This document shows positions 57,805 to 64,000 of a stretch of 64,000 bases of DNA, piece by piece; position 1 is the stretch's first letter; each line of letters begins with the position of its first letter. Source of the stretch: Bacteroidales bacterium UBA1189 (lineage in GTDB: Bacteria > Bacteroidota > Bacteroidia > Bacteroidales > Bacteroidaceae); contig DBYJ01000061.1 of NCBI GenBank assembly GCA_002309805.1, forward strand, positions 30,118 to 94,117, written 5' to 3'. A program made the position numbers and the translations under genes. The notes under the pieces are model-generated. The model worked only from the letters and a program-made list of their open reading frames with translations, searched no databases and was not told where the DNA came from.

Positions 57805-58695
57805 ATGTCAAGAACAGATTTCGACACTTTATTGGAGGCTGGTTGCCACTTTGGCCACCTCAAGCGTAAATGGAACCCCGCCATGGCTCCCTACATCTTC
57901 ATGGAGCGCAACGGCATCCACATCATCGACCTCCACAAGACCGTGGCTATGATCGACACGGCCGCAGAGGCTCTCAAGCAGATTGCCAAGTCGGGCAAGC
58001 GGATCCTCTTTGTTGCTACTAAGAAACAGGCTAAGGAAGTGCTCGCCGAGAAGGCCAGCGCCATCGGCATGCCCTACGTCATCGAACGTTGGCCGGGCGG
58101 TATGCTCACCAATTTCCCTACCATCCGCAAGGCTGTGAAGAAGATGGCTACCATCGACAAGCTCACCGAGGACGGTACGTACAAGAACCTGAGCAAGCGC
58201 GAGATGCTGCAAATCACCCGTCAGCGCGAGAAATTGGAGAAAAACCTCGGCTCCATCGCCGACCTGACCCGTCTGCCCGCCGCCCTGTTCGTGGTTGACG
58301 TGCTCAAGGAGAACATCGCCGTTCACGAGGCTAACCGTCTGGGCATCCCCGTGTTCGGTATCGTCGATACCAACAGCGATCCCTCCAACATCGACTTCGT
58401 TATCCCCGCTAACGACGACGCCACCAAGTCCGTCGAGGTTATTCTCGATGCCTGCTGCGCTGCCATTGCCGAGGGCATTGAAGAACGTAAGATCGAGAAG
58501 CTCGACCAGAACGAGCCCGCTGAGGAAGAGGAAGAGACCGACGAGCGCGAAGCTCCCCGTCGTGACCGCGAGCGTCCCCGTCGCGAGCGCACCCGCCGTG
58601 CACGCATCGAGCGTCCTGCACCCGCTGAGGAACCCGCCGACGAACCTGAAGAGGAGGAAACTCCCGAGGCAGAGGCCGCTCCTGAAGCCGAGTAA
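57805..58695 (+). CDS. rpsB: 30S ribosomal protein S2 with long acidic/basic tail
   Basis: Small-subunit protein uS2, 296 residues. The core (1-about 232) carries LLEAGCHFGHLKRKWNPAMAPYIF (in part), RILFVATKKQAK, WPGGMLTNF and VFGIVDTNSDPSNIDFVIPANDDA (in part). The last 60 residues are an extension of alternating acidic and Arg-rich blocks (EEEEETDEREAPRRDRERPRRE; in part, then Pro/Glu/Ala). E. coli S2 has 241 residues and no such tail, so it is an elaboration, likely disordered. tsf follows 38 bp downstream, the universal pair. Confidence 0.96.
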   Translation: MSRTDFDTLLEAGCHFGHLKRKWNPAMAPYIFMERNGIHIIDLHKTVAMIDTAAEALKQIAKSGKRILFVATKKQAKEVLAEKASAIGMPYVIERWPGGMLTNFPTIRKAVKKMATIDKLTEDGTYKNLSKREMLQITRQREKLEKNLGSIADLTRLPAALFVVDVLKENIAVHEANRLGIPVFGIVDTNSDPSNIDFVIPANDDATKSVEVILDACCAAIAEGIEERKIEKLDQNEPAEEEEETDEREAPRRDRERPRRERTRRARIERPAPAEEPADEPEEEETPEAEAAPEAE

Positions 58696-58733
58696 TCCAT
58701 TCCTAATTTCTAATTTCTAATTCTTATTTTACA
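58696..58733 (+). repeat. Heptamer repeat before tsf
   Basis: TTCCTAA, TTTCTAA, TTTCTAA, TTCTTAT: about four 7-nt units filling the rpsB-tsf spacer. Confidence 0.6.
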
Positions 58734-59729
58734 ATGGCTGTAAGTATAGCAGATATTCAGAAGCTCCGCAAGATGTCAGGCGCAGGTCTGGCCGACTGCA
58801 AGAAGGCCCTCGAAGAGGCTGAGAGCGATTTCGACAAAGCAATGGAAATCATCCGCAAGCGTGGTCAGGCCATCGCCGCCAAGCGTAGCGACCGCGATGC
58901 CTCCGAAGGCTGCGTCCTCGTCAAGGTCGACGGCACGTTCGGTGCCATCATCGCCCTCAAGTGCGAGACCGACTTCGTGGCTTCCAACGCCGATTTCATC
59001 AAGTTGGCTCAGGACATCCTCGATGCCGCTGTTGCTGCCCGCTGCAAGACCCTCGAAGAGGTCAACGCCCTCCCCATGGGCGACATGACCATTGCCGAGG
59101 CCGTCACCGCCCGTAGTGGTGTCACCGGTGAGAAGATGGAACTCGATGGCTACATGACCCTCGAGGCCCCCGCCCTTGCCAGCTACAACCACATGAGCAA
59201 GAACTTCCTCTGCACCCTCGTCGCTTTCAACAAGGAGATGGCCAACGAAGCTGCCGGTCACGAAGTGGCTATGCAGGTTGCCGCTATGAACCCTGTTGCC
59301 GTCGATGAGGCCTCCGTCCCCGCCGAGGTCGTAGAGCGTGAGAAGACCGTTGCCATCGAGAAGACCAAACTCGAGCAATGCCAGAAGGCTGTTGAGGCTG
59401 CCCTCAAGAAGGCCGGCTACAACCTCTACACCGCTGAGAATGAAGAGCACATCGCCGAAGGCATCGCCAAGGGTTACATCACCGAGGCACAGGCCGACGA
59501 CATCCGTCGCATCAAGACCGAGGTCTTCGAGCAGAAGGCTGCCACGCTGCCCGCACAGATGGTCGAGAACATCGCCAAGGGCCGTATGGCTAAGTACTAC
59601 AAGGAGAGCTGCCTCCTCAATCAGGACTACATCCAGGACACGAAGATTACCGTGGCCGACTTCCTGAAGAAAGAGGAGAAGGACCTCACCGTTACCGCCT
59701 TCCGTCGTTTCAGCCTCCGCGCTGAGTAA
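58734..59729 (+). CDS. tsf: Elongation factor Ts
   Basis: Nucleotide-exchange factor for EF-Tu, 331 residues (E. coli 283). The N-terminal domain has MSGAGLADCKKALEEAESDFDKAMEIIRKRG (in part), and CETDFVASNADF is the core motif contacting EF-Tu. The additional length lies in the middle subdomains (LDGYMTLEAPALASYNHM and the helical insertion KTKLEQCQKAVEAALKK), as in other Bacteroidetes. A terminator follows 22 bp after the stop. Confidence 0.96.
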   Translation: MAVSIADIQKLRKMSGAGLADCKKALEEAESDFDKAMEIIRKRGQAIAAKRSDRDASEGCVLVKVDGTFGAIIALKCETDFVASNADFIKLAQDILDAAVAARCKTLEEVNALPMGDMTIAEAVTARSGVTGEKMELDGYMTLEAPALASYNHMSKNFLCTLVAFNKEMANEAAGHEVAMQVAAMNPVAVDEASVPAEVVEREKTVAIEKTKLEQCQKAVEAALKKAGYNLYTAENEEHIAEGIAKGYITEAQADDIRRIKTEVFEQKAATLPAQMVENIAKGRMAKYYKESCLLNQDYIQDTKITVADFLKKEEKDLTVTAFRRFSLRAE

Positions 59730-59751
59730 GGCATCGCCTCATGAATTCCTT

Positions 59752-59789
59752 GTAGAGACGTCACCTCGTGTGGCGTCTCTACTTTTTTT
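59752..59789 (+). terminator. tsf terminator of the dispersed GTAGAGACG family
   Basis: GTAGAGACG (59752-59760) pairs with CGTCTCTAC (59774-59782), then seven Ts. It is preceded by GAATTCCTT exactly as at the pepD terminator (15283). Confidence 0.9.
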
Positions 59790-59807
59790 CGTAAGCCCTG
59801 GCCAAAT

Positions 59808-59883
59808 AACATCAAACGCTGGCAAATTTAAATCAAACGCTACGGAAATAGAATCAAACTCTGTCGGCACAACATCAAACGCC
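59808..59883. repeat. 21-23-bp ATCAAACGCT array
   Basis: Units start at 59808, 59831, 59852 and (partial) 59874. Each carries ATCAAACGCT or ATCAAACTCT. The third unit matches 26501-26520 in 18 of 20 positions. Confidence 0.75.
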
Positions 59884-59903
59884 TACTCTTTTCTCTTTTT
59901 TTC

Positions 59904-59994
59904 ACACGAATAACCACGAATAACCATGAATATCCCACTAATTACCCAAAAATTTATTCATGAAAAATTCGTGTTAATTCATGGTCATTCGTGT
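59904..59994. repeat. Inverted element with decamer-repeat arms (CACGAATAAC)
   Basis: Left arm CACGAATAAC, CACGAATAAC, CATGAAT (to 59931); core 59932-59955; right arm ATTCATGAAAA, ATTCGTGTTA, ATTCATGGTC, ATTCGTGT (59956-59994). A 10-nt period in inverted orientation. Confidence 0.85.
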
Positions 59995-60043
59995 TTCAAA
60001 AAACTCCCCCCTTCATTCGGCGTGCGAAGCTCCACGCCGCAAT

Positions 60044-60136
60044 ATAATTTGCATAATTCGCTACATTCGCCGACAAAAGAACATTACACGTTGATTTATT
60101 ATTAAAACGGCGAATTATCCGAATTGAACGAATTAT
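60044..60136. repeat. Inverted element with nonamer-repeat arms (ATAATTCGC)
   Basis: Left arm ATAATTTGC, ATAATTCGC, TACATTCGC, CG (60044-60072); core 35 bp; right arm CGGCGAATT, ATCCGAATT, GAACGAATTAT (60108-60136). The arms match as an inverted repeat, with the 9-nt period on both sides. Confidence 0.82.
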
Positions 60137-60169
60137 CTTTTTTTCGTGGTTTTTTATCAAAAACCCCCA

Positions 60170-60475
60170 ACACTTACCTTTTTCGTCCTAACCCGCTATG
60201 AAAAAGCGTATTAACTATGGTAAGTGTTGTTCAAACACCTACCTAACACTTACCTAACACTTACCATTATACTTACCCCAAGAGCAAATAAGGTAACTGA
60301 ATCTATAGGAAATAGTTAGGATGTGGAAAAAGTTAGGAAGAAGATAGGAAAAGAGAGGCAGAAGACTGTTAGGAGTCAGGTAAGTGTGTGGTAAGTGTTT
60401 GGTAAGTGTTCAACAAACACTTACCACTCCTAAGGCGCTCTATGATAATTCGTTGTGCGGAAAATGGTAAGTGTT
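60170..60475. repeat. Inverted element with 11-mer-repeat arms (CTAACACTTAC)
   Basis: About ten copies of ACACTTACC or GGTAAGTGT. Outer pair near 60170 and 60475; left cluster 60219-60277 (CTAACACTTAC twice); right cluster 60378-60426 (GGTAAGTGTGT, GGTAAGTGTTT, GGTAAGTGTTC). Core about 100 bp with TTAGGA words. No gene in 59790-60644. Confidence 0.82.
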
Positions 60476-60644
60476 GGCATTTTTTTCGAAAAAACTATAA
60501 AAATGCGGATAGGATAAGATTTCTGCGACTCTCACGAGTGGCAGGAATCTCGTATGCATCCCCCAAAAGTAAGCTTATAAAAAATAGGGATGCACTTTTT
60601 GACATCGTCATTAAATCCGCCTGAACGGGTAATGTCAGCCGAGA

Positions 60645-61262
60645 TTAAAACATATAAGCTACGCCAGCATATACCATATAACGATGATTACTGTAATTTT
60701 CTCCCTTGGGAGCTATAATGCGATTTAGAAGTCCATAATTTTTGCCCATGTTCAATCGGATTTTGTCAAAGAATTCAAGCGCTAATCCTCCTCCCCACAA
60801 GATGTCATATCGTCTATATTTGTAGCCCATATTATTATATCCTTCTTTATATAAATCGCTTTTTATATGTATTGTTGAATAAGTGTAACGATTTGAGGTT
60901 AGCCCGTAGCTGAAAGTCGTTCCTGTATACAGGAGTAATGCAAATTTAGATGAGAAACTAAAACGATAATTGAAGTTAACGGGTATGCCAATATATTGTT
61001 CTTCAAGAGCCTCTCTGAAACTCCCACCGGTAGGACTAGGTTGATACCAGCCATATACACAATACCCTTTCGTGTAATAAAGGCCTGGGGCAACTCCCCA
61101 ATGTTTATTAATCTGATAATTGTAGTCTCCACCTAAATAGTATCCTTCATCTCCGAGTCCGCCTTTATTGGGCGTAGCATATCCTCCACCTAAACTTAAC
61201 TGTGCTGATGCAGTACTACTCATTAGTAGAATGGCAGAAATGATTGTTGCAATCTTTTTCAT
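60645..61262 (-). CDS. Small outer-membrane beta-barrel protein
   Basis: A 205-residue exported barrel protein with signal MKKIATIISAILLMSSTASAQ and an early LSLGGGYATPN, then alternating strands with aromatic ends (GGDYNYQINKHWGVAPGLYYTKG, GIPVNFNYRFSFSSKFALLLYTGTTFSYGL; both in part), ending MVYAGVAYMF with a terminal Phe. It resembles the eight-strand porin-family proteins of Bacteroidetes. A longer start (61280, MKKRKT) is possible. Function unknown. Codon use looks A/T-richer than its neighbours. Confidence 0.8.
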   Translation of the reverse strand: MKKIATIISAILLMSSTASAQLSLGGGYATPNKGGLGDEGYYLGGDYNYQINKHWGVAPGLYYTKGYCVYGWYQPSPTGGSFREALEEQYIGIPVNFNYRFSFSSKFALLLYTGTTFSYGLTSNRYTYSTIHIKSDLYKEGYNNMGYKYRRYDILWGGGLALEFFDKIRLNMGKNYGLLNRIIAPKGENYSNHRYMVYAGVAYMF

Positions 61263-61384
61263 TGTCTTACGTTTTTTCATTGTTACTATTTTTCCGCTGC
61301 AAAGGTCGGGAATGGGGCGAAAACATGCAAATTTTTTGCGTCCCAAAAACGTCCCATTTTTATTGGGGCGAAAGAAGTGGCTGA

Positions 61385-63076
61385 TTATGAAAGGAAAAGA
61401 GCGTGGAGGTTGTCGGGCATTTTTTCCTTTAAACGGGCTTTCCGAGAGCGCAAAGTAGATTCTGTGGTGTTCAAAAGTTCTGCCATTTGGGCGGTTGAGC
61501 ATTGGAGGGAGGAGAGGATGCAGTACATCAGCTCCTGATCGTTGACGGCATTCGAGGCATTCTTTACGTCGAGCATGATATCGACAAACGAGCGGGTGAG
61601 GTCGTCCATGAGCGTCTGCCTCTGCGCGGCTGTCAGCGATGCAGGCGGCACCAGCAGCAGACGGGCCGAAGGCGTCCGGCGGAAAAGTTTCTGACAGGCG
61701 GCGAGCTTTTTCCGATAGAGCGCGTCCAGGTCGGCAGGCTGTTCGTCCACCTGTGCCCGCAATACTTCCACATTGGCCTGCCGCAGTTCCTCCTGCGCCT
61801 GCAAGTAACGCTTCTTGCGCTTACGGTCGATAAGCAGGAAGGTGATGGCCGTCCCTGAAAGGAGCACAACAGCCAAAATCCCCATCCAGAACATAAAACG
61901 TGCATGCCGCGCTTTCAACTGTTGATTGTGAATCTCGATGACATGATTGTTCTTAATGGCATCAATCTCGATATGCTGATTTTGAGCATAGATGGAATCC
62001 AGCAGAGCTTCATATTGGTTCATGAAATACCGTGCAGAATCAGTCTTATCCAGAAGAGGAGCGATGTAAGCCAATCCTTTGTAAGCTGTACAACGAACAG
62101 ATAGGTCTTTACTTTTTTTCAGGCCTTTTCTATAGTTTGTATAAGCCTGCAATGGCTCGTGCTTTTCTGCCTGTATCTCTGCACATAGTAATAATGAAAC
62201 ACTATTCTCTCCTGCATAGCTCATGTATTTTTCTAAATATTCTGACGCTCTTTCTGCATCATGTTTTCGGTAGAAATACTGTTTCGCCAATTGAAAGTTG
62301 ATATCGTTACGCATGTAAGCTGAGTTCTTTGTGTTATGCATAACGCAGAGGAAGAGACTATCTGCCAGTAAATCTTCGCCTTTAAAAAGTGCAGTAAGCC
62401 CCATGTTATAATCCGCCAAGCCGATATTAACAGAATCAGAATGACAAACGTCTGTTTGCCGATAATGACGGAATGCCACTAAAGCGCTGTCGAACATATT
62501 CTGTTGTCTATAAAGAAGTCCTAATTCAAACAGGCTATTGGCATAATACTTGTTTGTCGTGTCTGGAAAAAGGGTGGTAGCACGGAGAAGGGCATCGATG
62601 GCATCTAAGTTGCGGTGCATGTCGCTATAGGTGCAGCCGAGATAGTACTGAGCGAGGGCGGCACGTTGGCTCTTGCGCTTTGTGCCGTAGTAGTTCGTAG
62701 CGATAAGGGGCAGCGAATCGGACGTAAGCCGGACACGGCATTTGTAGTCGGCCTGCGTGCGCAGGAGGGCGTAAAGGGCAGCCTCCTCCTTACCCCTCCT
62801 GAAGGAGGGGAGACCAGTGGACTCGGAAGCCCTTCCCTTTAGGGGTTTCTGCCCCCCGATAACGGGGGGATTGAGGGGGGGAAAGAGACGATTGAGGTTG
62901 GGTGAGGCTATGCTGTCCAGCAGGGCGCGTGCTTGCTGGGGGTCTGTCTCCATGAGGGCTTCGGCACGAAGCAGGGCATCGTGAAAAGCGGCATCCCTGC
63001 GGCAGGAGGTGACGGAGGCTGTCAGCAAAAGGAGCAGGAATAGAACGATGGGGTATAGGTGGCGAGGGCGATTCAT
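61385..63076 (-). CDS. TPR lipoprotein with membrane helix and C-terminal HTH-like domain
   Basis: A 563-residue protein. The ATG at 63076 gives MNRPRHLYPIVLFLLLLLTASVTSC, a lipoprotein-type signal. Periplasmic TPR-like helices occupy about residues 100-375 (AQYYLGCTYSDMHRNLDAIDALLRA). One membrane helix follows near 405-425 (FWMGILAVVLLSGTAITFLL), then a coiled coil (EELRQANVEVLRAQVDE), and a C-terminal region resembling the HTH of Bacteroidetes TPR regulators (STAQMAELLNTTESTLRSRKARLKEKMP; in part). It likely senses something outside and acts on DNA (inference). Residues about 62-95 are a palindrome-rich in-frame insert. A one-base gap follows the upstream YiiX-like gene. Confidence 0.82.
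   Translation of the reverse strand: MNRPRHLYPIVLFLLLLLTASVTSCRRDAAFHDALLRAEALMETDPQQARALLDSIASPNLNRLFPPLNPPVIGGQKPLKGRASESTGLPSFRRGKEEAALYALLRTQADYKCRVRLTSDSLPLIATNYYGTKRKSQRAALAQYYLGCTYSDMHRNLDAIDALLRATTLFPDTTNKYYANSLFELGLLYRQQNMFDSALVAFRHYRQTDVCHSDSVNIGLADYNMGLTALFKGEDLLADSLFLCVMHNTKNSAYMRNDINFQLAKQYFYRKHDAERASEYLEKYMSYAGENSVSLLLCAEIQAEKHEPLQAYTNYRKGLKKSKDLSVRCTAYKGLAYIAPLLDKTDSARYFMNQYEALLDSIYAQNQHIEIDAIKNNHVIEIHNQQLKARHARFMFWMGILAVVLLSGTAITFLLIDRKRKKRYLQAQEELRQANVEVLRAQVDEQPADLDALYRKKLAACQKLFRRTPSARLLLVPPASLTAAQRQTLMDDLTRSFVDIMLDVKNASNAVNDQELMYCILSSLQCSTAQMAELLNTTESTLRSRKARLKEKMPDNLHALFLS
62795..62888 (-). repeat. In-frame palindromic insert in the TPR regulator gene
   Basis: In coding direction three adjoining GC-rich hairpins: CCCCCC-GTTATC-GGGGGG, then CCCCTAAAGGGAAGGG, then CCCCTCCTTCAGGAGGGG. 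They are read as FPPLNPPVIGGQKPLKG followed by RASESTGLPSFRRGKEE. Relatives lie at 63527-63556, 63603-63626 and 42584-42625. Confidence 0.85.
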
Positions 63077-63077
63077 A

Positions 63078-63791
63078 TTATTCAGGTGTGAAGAAGCTGC
63101 CGATAATCTGGACGGAGGGATGGGTGGCGATGGCGACGGGATTGGAGCCGGGCTCGCCTTCGGGCACAGGGAGGCCGAGGCTGGCGTAGAACTCCGCCCA
63201 GTAGGGGAGGATGTTGCCGTCGGCATCGTGGAACGACATGGGCTCGGGCGTGAAGATGAGCTGGCCTTCGTGATCAACGTAGGATTTCTGCACCAGCTCG
63301 GAGCAATAGATGTCGTCGTCGGTAGGGCTATAGACGTCGTCGTAGTGCCGGCCAAGGTAGGACATGGCGTTACGGAGCGAGGCATCGCAGTCGAAGTCGC
63401 CCTTGATGCGCCCTACCATCACGAGGGGCTGCCCTGCGGCATTATGGTCGGCATGGACGAGGAAGGTGTCGAGGGGGCAGAGGCGGACGCCATGGCGGGT
63501 GGTGGATTCTAAGATAAAGAGCCTCCCCCGTCCCCTCCTGAAGGAGGGGGGAAGATAATGGCTGCGGGTGCAGACGATGGCGACGTGGTCGACGGGGATG
63601 GCGGAGCCATCCCCTCCTAAAAGAGGGTTGTCGTGGCTGGTAGCGCCGACGATGGCGCCTGAGAGGGTGTTGGCATCGGCTTCGGAGAGGGTGAAGAGCA
63701 GGTCGCCGTTCTCTAGCTGCGGCTGGTCAGGAGCAGGGCTGCCGCAACTGAGAAAAAAAAGAAAGAAAAAGAGAGGAAAATGGCGTTTCAT
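63078..63791 (-). CDS. YiiX/YebB-like NlpC/P60-type cysteine hydrolase lipoprotein
   Basis: A 237-residue exported protein with signal MKRHFPLFFFLFFLSC (lipobox LSC). It has the circularly permuted papain-like order of YiiX/YebB proteins: ENGDLLF, then DHVAIV (catalytic His first), then YCSELVQKSY (catalytic Cys) near residue 170. Substrate in the family is uncertain (peptidoglycan or lipid amides). Two in-frame palindromic inserts are visible: LPPSFRRGRGR after residue about 77 and NPLLGGDG after about 53. Operon with the TPR regulator, one base apart. Confidence 0.85.
   Translation of the reverse strand: MKRHFPLFFFLFFLSCGSPAPDQPQLENGDLLFTLSEADANTLSGAIVGATSHDNPLLGGDGSAIPVDHVAIVCTRSHYLPPSFRRGRGRLFILESTTRHGVRLCPLDTFLVHADHNAAGQPLVMVGRIKGDFDCDASLRNAMSYLGRHYDDVYSPTDDDIYCSELVQKSYVDHEGQLIFTPEPMSFHDADGNILPYWAEFYASLGLPVPEGEPGSNPVAIATHPSVQIIGSFFTPE
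63527..63626 (-). repeat. Two palindromic inserts in the YiiX-like gene
   Basis: CCCCTCCTGAAGGAGGGG (63533-63550) and CCCCTCCTAAAAGAGGG (63605-63621) on the plus strand are relatives of the insert in the adjacent TPR gene. Confidence 0.8.
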
Positions 63792-63800
63792 CTTTTTTTT

Positions 63801-63905
63801 CGTTTTTCGTTTAAGGTTTAACGTTTAACGTTTAATGTTTAACGAACACGTCCTTCGATGCCATTGCGCCAGCCTCGTTAAACGTTAAACCTTAAACGTT
63901 AAACC
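63801..63905. repeat. Inverted element with heptamer-repeat arms (GTTTAAC)
   Basis: Left arm 63801-63845 with units GTTTAAG, GTTTAAC, GTTTAAC, GTTTAAT, GTTTAAC; core 29 bp; right arm 63875-63905. The 31 inner bases of the arms match as an inverted repeat with two mismatches. It sits between the Sel1-like gene and the YiiX-like gene. Confidence 0.88.
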
Positions 63906-63906
63906 A

Positions 63907-64000
63907 TCATTTGCAATAGCGTTCGAGGAGGGTGGAGGCGGTGGCGTCGCCCAGGCTGATGGCGCGCTCCAGCAGCGGACGGGCACGACGGGTGTCGCCC
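63907..64000 (-). CDS. C-terminal end of a Sel1/TPR-like protein
   Basis: The minus strand is open from the window edge to a TGA at 63907-63909 and reads GDTRRARPLLERAISLGDATA, then STLLERYCK. The alternation of Ala/Leu helices with 'G-D-x-x-A' turns fits a Sel1-like or TPR repeat end. Only about 30 residues are visible, so the family is tentative. It is upstream of the YiiX-like gene on the same strand. Confidence 0.6.
   Translation of the reverse strand, partial: GDTRRARPLLERAISLGDATASTLLERYCK

Noticed and set aside
60170..60475. Possible CRISPR array from repeated ACACTTACC words
   Set aside because: The words are 9-11 nt, adjacent rather than separated by constant spacers, and occur in both orientations; no cas genes are present.
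60406..60624. 72-codon plus-strand frame in the repeat region
   Set aside because: It starts inside the ACACTTACC arm and has no recognisable features; more likely a chance frame.

Overview
The window looks like a chromosomal segment of a Bacteroidales bacterium, most probably a Prevotella-like member of the Prevotellaceae. The pointers are SusC/SusD pairs, many lipoproteins and outer-membrane barrels, Bacteroidetes promoters (TTTG, 19-20 nt, TAnnTTTG) in front of several genes, A-rich rather than Shine-Dalgarno leaders, C-terminal tails of the 'DLTGRRV...GKKVLVK' kind, and a PPi-dependent phosphofructokinase. No phage, insertion sequence, CRISPR array, plasmid or integron was seen. Species assignment is inference.

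Layout. 1-7.6 kb: end of PPi-phosphofructokinase, a GH25 lysozyme, a lipoprotein, prmA, tRNA-Ala, a Tyr/Trp/Gly/Ser-rich secreted protein and a FadL-type barrel. 7.6-20.1 kb: housekeeping and metabolic genes (mutS2, an SDR, tRNA-Ser, a flavodoxin-like lipoprotein, a GH35 glycosidase, a NimA-like flavoprotein, pepD, a flippase-like membrane protein, ksgA, mgtE). 20.2-26.4 kb: a DUF349 protein and a 1283-residue secreted multidomain protein. 26.4-28.8 kb: repeats, two small genes and an M64 peptidase. 28.98-49.5 kb: a starch-utilisation-like locus. It holds an MFS sugar transporter, SusC, SusD, a SusE/F-like multi-CBM lipoprotein, then a metal-efflux permease with a Fur-family regulator and an M6 protease operon, then a SusG-like amylase, a GH53 galactanase and a second GH13 lipoprotein. 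49.6-53.9 kb: purB, an RluB-type pseudouridine synthase and asnS. 54-56.3 kb: a GH92 mannosidase. 56.4-59.7 kb: rplM-rpsI-rpsB-tsf. 59.7-64 kb: repeat-dense spacer, a small barrel protein, a TPR/membrane/HTH-like regulator, a YiiX-like cysteine hydrolase and the end of a Sel1-like gene.

How the genes work together. The Sus-like genes form a surface machine: the multi-CBM lipoprotein and SusD bind the glucan, the SusG-like amylase cuts it at the surface, SusC imports the oligosaccharides, and the MFS carrier moves sugars across the inner membrane. SusA-, SusB- and SusR-like genes are not in the window, and a 6.5-kb block of unrelated genes separates the uptake genes from the amylases. The ribosomal operon is preceded by tandem promoter copies and a structured leader.

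The most unusual content is in the repeats. (i) At least five intergenic elements have arms built from a short tandem word (7, 8, 9, 10 or 11 nt, a different word each time) facing their inverted copy across a short core. (ii) An octamer array of AGTCAACR type lies in frame inside four unrelated genes. (iii) GC-rich palindromes lie in frame inside three more. (iv) Promoters are duplicated in tandem with a hairpin placed on the -7 box. (v) There are 21-23-bp arrays. (vi) Heptamer or nonamer repeats sit immediately before start codons. These are the best candidates here for something not yet described.
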